From Pseudomonas moorei (lineage in GTDB: Bacteria; Pseudomonadota; Gammaproteobacteria; Pseudomonadales; Pseudomonadaceae), in NCBI RefSeq assembly GCF_008801475.1, contig NZ_VZPP01000006.1:372001-436000 (forward strand): DNA of 64,000 bases, written 5' to 3'. Both the position numbers and the translations under genes were made by a program. The first letter of the stretch is position 1. Every line of letters begins with the position of its first letter. The notes below the pieces were generated by a model, which saw only the letters and a list, made by a program, of their open reading frames with translations, was not told the DNA's origin and made no database searches. This document shows positions 9,969 through 20,356 of this stretch, piece by piece.

Positions 9969-10220
9969 TTATTCGGACTTCTTGCGGATCCAGTAGAGGT
10001 AGGTGCCCGCCTCTTCCTGCTGACCGACCAGTTCATGATCGAGAAATACGCAGAACTTGGGGATGTCGCGCCGGGTCGACGGATCGGTGGCGATCACCTT
10101 CAGCAGACCGCCAGGCGCCAGGTCACGGATGTGCTGGTGCAGCATCATGACCGGCTCCGGGCAATTGAGGCCGGTGGCATCCAGGGTGCCGTCAACCGGC
10201 GTATTGATCATTTCACTCAT
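9969..10220 (-). CDS. tusA: Sulfur carrier protein TusA
   Basis: This 83-residue cytoplasmic sulfurtransferase accepts persulfide sulfur from IscS and passes it down the Tus relay for 2-thiouridine formation in tRNA. The family core [17 protein letters not shown] is present, with the active-site Cys of the CPxP motif at residue 19. [14 protein letters not shown] follows as expected. I chose the ATG at 10220 because CAGGAG lies six bases upstream. It is downstream of rlmM on the same strand, but a hairpin repeat lies between, so co-transcription is uncertain. Confidence 0.95.
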   Translation of the reverse strand: MSEMINTPVDGTLDATGLNCPEPVMMLHQHIRDLAPGGLLKVIATDPSTRRDIPKFCVFLDHELVGQQEEAGTYLYWIRKKSE

Positions 10221-10295
10221 GATTTGCTCCTGAAACGTGCCGGCATTGTCGCGCATTGCCGGGTGTTCGGTCATCTGTGGCATTACGCCTCACCC

Positions 10296-10323
10296 TGTGG
10301 GAGCGGGCTTGCCCGCTCCCACA
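10296..10323. terminator. REP-derived hairpin, possible terminator
   Basis: A perfect 13-bp stem (tgtgggagcgggc / gcccgctcccaca) with a two-base loop lies between rlmM and tusA. It is a compact REP palindrome. On the plus strand agtttta follows, so it may weakly stop transcription or block 3' exonucleases. Confidence 0.6.
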
Positions 10324-10335
10324 AGTTTTATCTGA

Positions 10336-11409
10336 TCAGCGGGCCTTGGGTTTCTTCACATCCAGTCGACGCAAATGGCAGGTCACTTCTTCACGGTCGT
10401 GATACAGCTGTTTGCAGCCAATCTCGACCTTGATGCCCCGCGCCTTGAAGCCATCGGCAATCCGTTCCAGCAGACGTTTCACTTCGGCGTAACGCTGTTT
10501 CATCGGCAACTTGAGGTTGACCACCGCTTCGCGGCAATGCCCCTCGCCAATCCATTCTTCGAGCATCGCGGCGTTGCGTGCAGGTTTCTCGACGATGTCG
10601 CACACCATCCAGTCCACCGGTTGCTTGGGCTTGAATGTGAAACCGTCGGCCATCAGATGTTGCACCAATCCGGTGTCCATCAGGCTTTCGGCCATCGGGC
10701 CGTTGTCGATGGCGGTCACCAGCATGCCGCGATTGACCAGTTGCCAGGTCCAGCCACCGGGCGCGGCGCCCAGATCGACGCCGGTCATGTCGCCGTGCAG
10801 GCGCTCGTCCCACTGATCGCGCGGGATGAAATGGTGCCACGCCTCTTCCAGCTTCAGCGTCGAACGGCTTGGCGCCTCGCGGGGGAATTTCAAACGTGGA
10901 ATGCCCATCGGCCACATCGCCGAGTTGTTCGCCTCTGCCAGCCCCATGAACACTTCGCGGCCGCTTTTGAAGGTCAGCAACAGACGCGGCTTGTGGGCGT
11001 CTTCCACCAGTTTGCCGGCCGCCATCAGCGCCTTGCGCAAGTGGACTTCGAATTTCTTGCAGAAATTCGACAGTTCCTTGCCGTCGTTGGTGTCGACCAT
11101 CTCCAGCCACAGGCTACCGCACAGCGGAAAGTCGGCCATATGGGCGAGGATCACGCTGATGCGATCGGTTTCCGGCAAATCGATGAAGATCCCCCGAGCC
11201 CACTGGCGCGGGAAGATCAATTGATCGAAACGCTGACCGCGCATCAACCGTTCGGCGCCGTCTTCTTCGGTGCAGACAAATTCGGCGCAGGCGCTGGCGG
11301 TCTTGGCCTTGGCATAACCGGCTACGTTCAACCGCGCGGCGAGGTCGGAAATCTCGGAACAGACTTCGCCTTCGAAGCCCGGCCGGCAATGCATAAAGAG
11401 GGTGTTCAT
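10336..11409 (-). CDS. rlmM: 23S rRNA 2'-O-ribose C2498 methyltransferase
   Basis: This SAM-dependent enzyme methylates the ribose of C2498 in 23S rRNA before subunit assembly. The 357-residue protein has an N-terminal substrate-recognition region and a C-terminal Rossmann-type methyltransferase domain. Motif I is VDLGAAPGGWTWQL (near residue 220), followed by DNGPM and WMVCDIVEKP. A Lys-Asp-Lys-Glu catalytic tetrad is expected in this group, with the final Lys in VVNLKLPMKQ. The ATG at 11409 is preceded by CAGGAG five bases upstream; upstream residues in the longer frame do not look like protein. Confidence 0.93.
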   Translation of the reverse strand: MNTLFMHCRPGFEGEVCSEISDLAARLNVAGYAKAKTASACAEFVCTEEDGAERLMRGQRFDQLIFPRQWARGIFIDLPETDRISVILAHMADFPLCGSLWLEMVDTNDGKELSNFCKKFEVHLRKALMAAGKLVEDAHKPRLLLTFKSGREVFMGLAEANNSAMWPMGIPRLKFPREAPSRSTLKLEEAWHHFIPRDQWDERLHGDMTGVDLGAAPGGWTWQLVNRGMLVTAIDNGPMAESLMDTGLVQHLMADGFTFKPKQPVDWMVCDIVEKPARNAAMLEEWIGEGHCREAVVNLKLPMKQRYAEVKRLLERIADGFKARGIKVEIGCKQLYHDREEVTCHLRRLDVKKPKAR

Positions 11410-11631
11410 TCTTACTCCTGGGCAGATGGCGAGACATTCAACCACTGCGCGATGCCCAGACCTGCGTTGAAGCAAAGCCTGTCACGAAAACCGGCGCATG
11501 ATAACTGAGATCGGAACCTGGGGTCTGTCCATAGAGTCCAGTTATTAGCCAGCTACTCAAAACAGGGCTAGGTTTAATGCTCTGCCCGTCCCCTCCGTCC
11601 GTAGCCATGCGGACTCAAAGGAGTGATTGCA

Positions 11632-14373
<2,742 letters not shown>

Positions 14374-14413
14374 GGCGGAAAGCAAAAATTGCCTTTGAGC
14401 GTACGAGGCCCCC

Positions 14414-14514
14414 TGTAGGAGCCGGCTTGCCGGCGAAGGTCGTCAACGATAACGCGTGTAACCTGATTAAACGCGACGTATTTGAGATCATCGCCAGCAA
14501 GCCGGCTCCTGCAG
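14414..14514. repeat. REPIN
   Basis: The left arm tgtaggagccggcttgccgg and right arm gccagcaagccggctcctgc form a well-conserved inverted REP pair, about 55 bases apart, just downstream of acnA. Confidence 0.8.
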
Positions 14515-14557
14515 GTACTGCGGTACCTGTGCTTGCTGAATCCTCAAACCACCGAAA

Positions 14558-14677
14558 CTAGTACTCGCTATCCCCTTCAATCCTGAAATGCTCGACCCAG
14601 CCACTGAGTGAAGTTGAAACAACCATCAGCGGCGCCAGTAACAACAATGTCAAAGCAACGACAGGCCAAGTCATCAT
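14558..14677 (-). CDS. Putative 39-residue single-span membrane protein
   Basis: This short frame was found by reading the minus strand of the acnA-CPBP gap. It starts MMTWPVVALTLLLLAPLMVV, giving one strong hydrophobic segment (about residues 4-20). A short polar tail with the acidic end RIEGDSEY follows. AGGGG lies six bases before the ATG at 14677; ATGs at 14683 and 14674 are also in frame. The composition is typical of Pseudomonas small membrane peptides, and a clear ribosome site plus helix make it credible, but no family is recognised. It is antisense to no other gene. Confidence 0.45.
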   Translation of the reverse strand: MMTWPVVALTLLLLAPLMVVSTSLSGWVEHFRIEGDSEY

Positions 14678-14861
14678 GCGCATCCCCTGGTTCAGGAAAA
14701 TCCGGCAGAGCGCCCTTCACGTTAATGTCAGGCACGTTTAAACATAGTCACAGGATCCGTTCTACGCACTGAAACCGAGCACCACAATTGCCGACAGGTG
14801 GTCATATCTGCCTAAATGCCCCACTTAAAGGCAAGCTTCATTCAAATCCAGGATCCTGCCC

Positions 14862-15653
14862 ATGCTCGTACTGCCCTGGCCGTACCTGACACTGCTTTGC
14901 GCCGGCTATGTCCTGGCACTCACCTACGGACAACTGACAGTCCTGGCGGGCCTGGCAATCATCCTGCTGATCCTCGCCGGCTTTGCCGCCCGGCAAGCCG
15001 ACTACCGCCAGGTGCGTTATCTCGGCCACGCCCTGTTCGTCCTGTTGGCATTCGCATTGGCCGTGCATGGGTGGCCCGGGTTCTACAACGCCAAGATGAT
15101 CGACCAGACGCGCTTTACCGAAAACGCTGTCCCGTTTTCGATGAACCTCAACCTGGACAAACCGCTGATTGGCTTCTGGCTGTTACTGGTGTGCCCGTGG
15201 ACCGTCGCCCGCCAGCCATTTCTTCCGACGCTGAAAGCATCCGCTGCTGCCTTGTGCGTCACAGCATCTGTAACGTTAGGAGCCGCCTGGCTGCTGGGGA
15301 TCATCGAATGGTCACCCAAATGGCCGGATCAGGCCTGGCTGTGGATAAACAACAACCTCTTGCTCGTCACCGTCGTAGAAGAGGCTTTGTTTCGCGGCTA
15401 CATACAAGGCGGTCTGAGCCGATGTTTCAAGCATCGGCCCTACGGTGAACACCTTGCCCTGCTGATCGCCTCACTCCTGTTCGGGCTGGCCCATTCCGGT
15501 GCTGGCTGGGAATGGGTCGTATTGGCGAGCCTGGCGGGCATTGGTTATGGGCTGGCCTATCGATACGGCGGATTAGCCGCAGCCATTGCTACTCACTTCG
15601 GCTTGAATCTGCTGCATTTCGGTCTGTTTACCTACCCGATGCTGGCGGGCTGA
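14862..15653 (+). CDS. CPBP-family intramembrane metalloprotease (CAAX/Abi)
   Basis: This 263-residue integral membrane protein has about eight predicted helices. The family motifs are present in order: EEALFRGYIQGG (motif 1, paired Glu and Arg, near residue 169), LFGLAHSG (motif 2 with His) and ATHFGLNLLHFG (motif 4 with His). These residues line the intramembrane active site of the Rce1/CPBP group, which cleaves prenylated proteins in eukaryotes and has varied bacterial roles, including bacteriocin immunity. The substrate here is unknown. AGGA lies seven bases before the ATG. A roughly 240-base gap separates it from the capsule genes, so it is probably not part of that operon. Confidence 0.85.
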   Translation: MLVLPWPYLTLLCAGYVLALTYGQLTVLAGLAIILLILAGFAARQADYRQVRYLGHALFVLLAFALAVHGWPGFYNAKMIDQTRFTENAVPFSMNLNLDKPLIGFWLLLVCPWTVARQPFLPTLKASAAALCVTASVTLGAAWLLGIIEWSPKWPDQAWLWINNNLLLVTVVEEALFRGYIQGGLSRCFKHRPYGEHLALLIASLLFGLAHSGAGWEWVVLASLAGIGYGLAYRYGGLAAAIATHFGLNLLHFGLFTYPMLAG

Positions 15654-15758
15654 GCCACTTATAGCCAGACCTACAGGGTGCCGGACAGGCCGAATCCCCC
15701 CTCAATTCACCCTGAGTTTTGGCGAAATCACCCGATTATCGATAGGGAACTAAGCGGC

Positions 15759-15786
15759 TTGACTCCTGTCCGCCGCAACGTTTAAC
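15759..15786 (+). promoter_or_regulatory. Possible sigma-70 promoter for kpsMTED
   Basis: TTGACT (15759-15764) and TTTAAC (15781-15786) are separated by 16 bases, about 105 bases upstream of kpsM. The -35 is good and the -10 is only fair. This is the only reasonable candidate I see in the 238-base leader. Confidence 0.35.
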
Positions 15787-15853
15787 CTCGCGCCCCACGA
15801 ATGGAAGCAATCTGTCATACACCGACTGATAGTCCTCTGAAAATGAATTCAAG

Positions 15854-15872
15854 CAGCGCGTTTATCGCGCTG
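15854..15872 (+). promoter_or_regulatory. Leader hairpin just upstream of kpsM
   Basis: A perfect 7-bp stem, cagcgcg / cgcgctg, with loop tttat lies 19 bases before the kpsM ATG. The sequence gtgcggtaaaa follows. It recalls the hairpin position of ops/JUMPstart leaders recognised by RfaH, but the ops core (GGCGGTAGCGT) is not present. Confidence 0.35.
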
Positions 15873-15891
15873 TTGTGCTGTGCGGTAAAAA

Positions 15892-16686
15892 ATGCTCAAG
15901 CCTCGCTCCCCCCTGCAAATCAAAAAATCCGTCATTTTCGCCCTGGTGCTGCGTGAAGCGCGTTCGCGTTTTGGTGATCGGCGCATGGGTGCGAGCTGGA
16001 CGCTGATCGAGCCGATTTGCCACCTGCTGATTCTCAGTCTGCTGTTTTCCCTGATTCGCGGTCGCACTGTGGCCGGCATCGACTTCCCGGTCTTTGTATT
16101 GGTGGGCCTCGCGCCCTTCCTGCTGTTTCGCAACATCTCCATGCGACTGATGAATAGCCCCAAGGAAAACCGCGCGCTATTTGCCTATAAACAGATCAAG
16201 CCCCTCGACACCTATGTGGCCCGGGTGCTCGTGGAGTTCTGCATCTCTGCAAGCGCATACGCCATTCTGGTGTTCGGCTTCGCCTGGTTCGGCTTCGACA
16301 TGGCCATCAAGGCGCCCATCGAGTGGATGCTGATCATCCTGCTCGGAGTATTGTTCTCCTTTGGCCTGGGCATGCTGTTGTCGCTGATTGCCCACGCCAT
16401 ACCCAGCAGCACGCTGTTCCTACGCATGATGTTCTTACCTTTGTATTTCATCTCGGGCGTTCTTATTCCCGCCACCTATCTGCCTCAAGCCATGCTGCCG
16501 CTGCTACTGCTCAATCCGTTCCTGCACCTGCTGGAACTGATCCGCGCCCAGATTTTTCCGCACTACGTACCGGTCGATGGCGTTTCACTGCATTACGTAA
16601 TCGCCTTCACCCTGGTCTTGCTGTTCGTCTCCCTGGGTACCTATCGGGTTCGTCGACTGCATTTGATCTCCACCAAGAACGGCTAA
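15892..16686 (+). CDS. kpsM: Capsule ABC transporter permease KpsM
   Basis: This ABC-2 type inner-membrane permease exports lipid-linked capsular polysaccharide. The 264-residue protein has six predicted helices. A typical N-terminal amphipathic segment LVLREARSRFGDRRMG precedes the first span, and an ISGVLIPATYLP motif lies in the periplasmic re-entrant region before helix 6. Length and layout match E. coli KpsM, Neisseria CtrC and Burkholderia Wzm2. It heads a tight set kpsM-T-E-D, with kpsT starting 13 bases after its stop. Confidence 0.93.
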   Translation: MLKPRSPLQIKKSVIFALVLREARSRFGDRRMGASWTLIEPICHLLILSLLFSLIRGRTVAGIDFPVFVLVGLAPFLLFRNISMRLMNSPKENRALFAYKQIKPLDTYVARVLVEFCISASAYAILVFGFAWFGFDMAIKAPIEWMLIILLGVLFSFGLGMLLSLIAHAIPSSTLFLRMMFLPLYFISGVLIPATYLPQAMLPLLLLNPFLHLLELIRAQIFPHYVPVDGVSLHYVIAFTLVLLFVSLGTYRVRRLHLISTKNG

Positions 16687-16699
16687 CCACAGGCTTCCC

Positions 16700-17353
16700 G
16701 TGTTCGAGCTCAGAAATATCACCAAGTCGTACTTGACCCCCAAGGGGCGTCGCCACGTGTTCCGCGACCTGTCGCTGAAAATCCCCGCCGGCAAGAACAT
16801 CGGCCTGATCGGCCGCAACGGCTCTGGCAAATCGACCTTGATGCGCCTGCTGGGCGGTGCCGACGTGCCTGACTCCGGCACCGTTGCCACCGACAAAAGC
16901 ATCTCCTGGCCCGTGGGCTTGTCCGGTGGCTTTCAGGGCACCATGACAGGACGCGAAAACATCAAGTTCGTCAGTCGCGTCTACGGCGCGGTGGGTGACG
17001 CCATGCGCCAGAAGATCGCTTACGTCGAAGACTTCGCCGAAATCGGCAGCTGGATCGACGAGCCGGTCAAGACCTACTCCTCCGGCATGCGTTCGCGCCT
17101 GGCCTTCGGCCTGAGCATGGCCTTTGACTTCGACTACTACCTGATCGACGAGGTGATGTCGGTGGGTGACGCCCATTTCAAGCGCAAATGCGCTGAGGTG
17201 TTCGAGGAACGCCTGCAGAAATCCAAGGTTGTCCTGGTTTCCCACAGCATGCCGGAAATCAAAAAGCTCTGTGACGTCGTGCTGCTGGTACGCGATGGCG
17301 GGGTGCAGATCTATGACGATGTCGATGAAGGCATCAAGGCCTACAACACCTGA
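16700..17353 (+). CDS. kpsT: Capsule ABC transporter ATPase KpsT
   Basis: This 217-residue nucleotide-binding subunit pairs with KpsM. Walker A is GRNGSGKST (near residue 38), signature TYSSGMRSRLAFGLSMAF and Walker B YYLIDEVMSVGD, followed by the switch His in VVLVSHS. The YSSGMRSRLAF form is typical of capsule and O-antigen exporters rather than multidrug pumps. There is no C-terminal carbohydrate-binding domain, as usual for KpsT. The start codon is GTG at 16700. Confidence 0.93.
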   Translation: MFELRNITKSYLTPKGRRHVFRDLSLKIPAGKNIGLIGRNGSGKSTLMRLLGGADVPDSGTVATDKSISWPVGLSGGFQGTMTGRENIKFVSRVYGAVGDAMRQKIAYVEDFAEIGSWIDEPVKTYSSGMRSRLAFGLSMAFDFDYYLIDEVMSVGDAHFKRKCAEVFEERLQKSKVVLVSHSMPEIKKLCDVVLLVRDGGVQIYDDVDEGIKAYNT

Positions 17354-17401
17354 TCGCCCGGACCGCGGCGAGATCGTTTTATTTCAAGGATGCAAGTGCA
17401 T

Positions 17402-18508
17402 ATGAGCAGTACGGGTAAATTCAAGGGCTGGCGCCTGACACTGGGGCTGATCGTCGTACCCATGGTACTGGCCATCGTCTACTACAGCTTTTTTGCCGTG
17501 GATCGTTTTGTCAGCTCCGCGCAAGTGGTGGTGCGTCAGGACGGCAACAACCCTGGCGCACAGCTACCAGGGCTGAGCATGCTGCTGAACGGCACCAACC
17601 CCGCCTCCCGGGAAGAAACCCTGTACCTGCGCGAATACATCGTGTCGATGGACATGATGCAACTGCTGGAAGACCGCCTGCACTGGGTCGAGCAGTACAG
17701 CAAGCAACGCAATGACCCGTTCTTCTGGCTGGACAAGGACACCGAGCGCGAAGACCTGCTCAAGTACTACCAGCGCATGGTCTCCGCCCACTATGACGAA
17801 ACCACCGGCCTGCTGCGCGTTGAAGTACAAGCCTTCAGCCCGGAACTGGCAGAGCAGATGGTCAAGACCATTCTGGAAGCCAGCGAGCGCTTCGTGAACG
17901 AAGTCTCACACGGCATCGCCCGCGAGCAGATGCGTTTCGCCCAGGTCGAACTGGAAGGCGCGAAGAAGCACTACACCAAACGCAAGGAAGAACTGCTGAG
18001 CTTCCAGAACCGTAACAAGGTACTGGACGGCAAGAGCTCGGCCCAGGGCCGCGCCAGCATCATCGACACCCTCGAAGGCGAGCACTCCAAAGAACGCGCC
18101 GTGCTCACCCAGATGCTCTACAAGCTTCACCCGGACTCCCCTCAGGTCAAACAACAGCAGCAACGCGTGAACGCCATTCGTGAACAACTGAATGCCGAAA
18201 AACGCCTGCTGGTATCCGCCCCGGATGGCGACCAGCTCAACGTCGTGGCCTCGCGCTTCCAGCAACTGACCCTCGACGCCGGTATCGCCGAAGAAACCTA
18301 CAAGACCGCCGTTGCCGCACTGGACAACGCGCGCATCGAAGCCAGCAAGAAGATTCGCACCCTGGTCACCGTGGTCAGCCCGAACACGCCGCAGATGGCC
18401 CTGTACCCGGAGCGCCTCTACAACCTGGCGACCATCTTCCTGGCCCTGCTGCTGCTCTACGGTATTGCCCGCTTCCTTATTGCATCGATCGAGGATCATC
18501 GTGATTAA
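17402..18508 (+). CDS. kpsE: Capsule export inner-membrane protein KpsE (PCP family)
   Basis: This polysaccharide co-polymerase-like protein links KpsMT to the outer-membrane pore. The 368-residue chain has a transmembrane helix near each end: TLGLIVVPMVLAIVYYSFF at about 12-30 and TIFLALLLLYGIARFLIA near 345. Between them is a long periplasmic domain whose segment VNEVSHGIAREQMRFAQVEL begins a predicted coiled coil. The ATG at 17402 is preferred; the ATG at 17390 overlaps the AGGA ribosome site. Its end overlaps the start of kpsD by eight bases. Confidence 0.9.
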   Translation: MSSTGKFKGWRLTLGLIVVPMVLAIVYYSFFAVDRFVSSAQVVVRQDGNNPGAQLPGLSMLLNGTNPASREETLYLREYIVSMDMMQLLEDRLHWVEQYSKQRNDPFFWLDKDTEREDLLKYYQRMVSAHYDETTGLLRVEVQAFSPELAEQMVKTILEASERFVNEVSHGIAREQMRFAQVELEGAKKHYTKRKEELLSFQNRNKVLDGKSSAQGRASIIDTLEGEHSKERAVLTQMLYKLHPDSPQVKQQQQRVNAIREQLNAEKRLLVSAPDGDQLNVVASRFQQLTLDAGIAEETYKTAVAALDNARIEASKKIRTLVTVVSPNTPQMALYPERLYNLATIFLALLLLYGIARFLIASIEDHRD

Positions 18509-19622
18509 ATCCATTTCCAGCCTGCCCCTTCGCCCCCTGAACTTGAGCATGCGAAACAGCGCTGTTGCGGGTTTGATGCTGGTGACTTTGACGCTGGCAG
18601 GGTGCGGCGGCACCTTGTCCGGTGCAGGTCCATACAAGGGTGATATCGAAAGCAAGAGCCAAAGCACTGCCTATGACCTGGTAGACATCAACGCCAATAC
18701 CATCGCACCGTACATGCGCCCAGCCGCAAAACCGGCCAAAGCAAAGATCACCAGTCCTCTGGCCCAAAGTGTGCGCCTAATGGGGGGCGATGTGATTAAC
18801 GTATTGATCACTGACAATGCCCCCGAAGGTAGCAGTCTGTTCGCCCCGCTTTCGACGGGTGGCACCCAGCTCAAAGTGCGTATCGACGACAAAGGCATGA
18901 TCTCCCTGCCATATGTTGGCCATCAGTTCGTTGCCGGCATGACCCTGATTCAGGTCGAAGACATGATTCGGCAGAAGCTCAAGGGCGTGACCACCGACGT
19001 ACAGGCGCATGTTGATCTGGTTGGCGATCTGTCGGGCTCGGTACTGGTAGCGGGCGCCGTGAAAGCTCCCGGCCGTTTCTCCACCCTGCAAGGCCCGCTG
19101 ACCTTGCTCGATGCTGTTAACCAGGCAGGTGGCCCGGTGATGGAACCGCACTTAGTCAATGTCACCGTGCGCAATGGTTCTCAAGCCAATTCTTTCAACT
19201 ACGAAGATATTCTGGCCGGCAACAATTTCGTGTTGAAGCCAAATTCAGAAGTGGTTCTGGATCGTTCCCGCCAACGCTTTGTAGCGATGGGCGCTGTTGG
19301 CGAGCCAGGCTTGCACGACCTACCTTCGCAGAACGCCAGTCTACTTGATGCCCTTGGCTCAGTAGGTGGTCTGAAAGAGTCCAACGCAAATCCACAAGGG
19401 GTATTCGTCTTCCGCATGAGTGAAGGTGAAACAGCCAAACCAACCGTTATGCGCATTGATATGCGTGACCCAGCAGCGATCTTCTTTGCCCGACAAGTAA
19501 TACTAAAGCCGGATGACACTATATATGTCACAAACGCAGCCGTGTATGAATGGCAAAAAATCATTACTCCAATAGTACAAACTCTCATTTTGGGGCGAGG
19601 CACTGGCATCATCAGCAACTAG
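18501..19622 (+). CDS. kpsD: Outer-membrane polysaccharide export lipoprotein (KpsD/CtrA/Wza family)
   Basis: This 373-residue outer-membrane export protein has a lipoprotein signal ending in LTLAGCGG, with lipidation at the Cys. A Poly_export domain (VRLMGGDVINVLI to about residue 190) and two SLBB-like segments (VLVAGAVKAPGRFSTLQGPL and VAMGAVGEPGLHDLP) follow. It is closer in size to Wza and Neisseria CtrA than to the 558-residue E. coli KpsD. GTG at 18501, with GAGG seven bases upstream, fits translational coupling to kpsE; ATG at 18549 would also leave a full signal peptide. Base composition becomes more AT-rich after about 19140, so the 3' half may have been exchanged with the glycan cassette. 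Confidence 0.88.
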   Translation: MIKSISSLPLRPLNLSMRNSAVAGLMLVTLTLAGCGGTLSGAGPYKGDIESKSQSTAYDLVDINANTIAPYMRPAAKPAKAKITSPLAQSVRLMGGDVINVLITDNAPEGSSLFAPLSTGGTQLKVRIDDKGMISLPYVGHQFVAGMTLIQVEDMIRQKLKGVTTDVQAHVDLVGDLSGSVLVAGAVKAPGRFSTLQGPLTLLDAVNQAGGPVMEPHLVNVTVRNGSQANSFNYEDILAGNNFVLKPNSEVVLDRSRQRFVAMGAVGEPGLHDLPSQNASLLDALGSVGGLKESNANPQGVFVFRMSEGETAKPTVMRIDMRDPAAIFFARQVILKPDDTIYVTNAAVYEWQKIITPIVQTLILGRGTGIISN

Positions 19623-19711
19623 TACTGAATTAACCCATAAAAAAGCCATCCCCAAAAAGCCACAGCAACAGCGACACTTTAATACCATAAAAGCACTAGA
19701 GACGGATCACA

Positions 19712-20356
19712 ATGACATTTGAAGACTTTGTAAAGTTAGTTGAACACTCTGGCGGCAAAGTCAGCGGAAAACCCGCAAGTTGGAAATCCGTCTCTATAGA
19801 AATAAAGGGCCGAGGCACAAACTTCGAATTCTCTTCAACTTCTAAAGTCGATAACTTGTCGATCACCGACTATGGCGGAAACAATACAATTATTGTCGGC
19901 AATAAGTCAAAGCTAACTGGGACAATAAAAATAGGAAAAGGCTGCAGACTCCAGATAGGCGAGGGACTAACATCAACTGGAGGGTTGAAAATTCATTTAT
20001 CTGAAGGGAAGAGTATTCACATAGGAAATGACTGCATGCTAGGGATCAACGTAAATATATACAACCATGACTACCATCCTATTTTTTCTGCCTCCACCGG
20101 CAAACGCTTGAATTATTCAAAAGACGTAATAATAAAAGATAGAGTATGGCTAGCAAATAATGTCACCATTCTTAAAGGCAGCATAATCAATAGCGGCTCC
20201 GCTATTGGCATAGGATCTATAGTTAATTGCGAAATACCTAAAAATTGTATTGCTGCGGGCAGCCCCGCACGAGTGATAAAAGAAGATATAATTTGGGACA
20301 GGGCGTCGCTAAACACCTCCCATCTAGACGGAATTAATTGCTTGGAGGACATTTAA
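19712..20356 (+). CDS. Left-handed beta-helix O-acetyltransferase
   Basis: This 214-residue protein has hexapeptide repeats from about residue 50 (for example KLTGTIKIGKGCRLQIGEG). The acetyltransferase tail is DRVWLANNVTILKGSIINSG, then IPKNCIAAGSPARVIKEDI. The catalytic His lies in NHDYHPIF. It resembles the CatB/WbbJ-type sugar O-acetyltransferases that use acetyl-CoA. In this setting it probably acetylates the capsule glycan. The gene is strikingly AT-rich compared with kpsM-T-E and lies 89 bases after kpsD. The next gene starts at its stop codon. Confidence 0.85.
   Translation: MTFEDFVKLVEHSGGKVSGKPASWKSVSIEIKGRGTNFEFSSTSKVDNLSITDYGGNNTIIVGNKSKLTGTIKIGKGCRLQIGEGLTSTGGLKIHLSEGKSIHIGNDCMLGINVNIYNHDYHPIFSASTGKRLNYSKDVIIKDRVWLANNVTILKGSIINSGSAIGIGSIVNCEIPKNCIAAGSPARVIKEDIIWDRASLNTSHLDGINCLEDI

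Larger units (their letters stand above)
14374..14861. other. Gap between acnA and CPBP protease gene
   Basis: This stretch holds a REPIN (14414-14514), the short minus-strand membrane ORF (14558-14677) and about 180 bases of leader sequence before the CPBP gene, where I see no clear promoter or hairpin. Confidence 0.6.
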
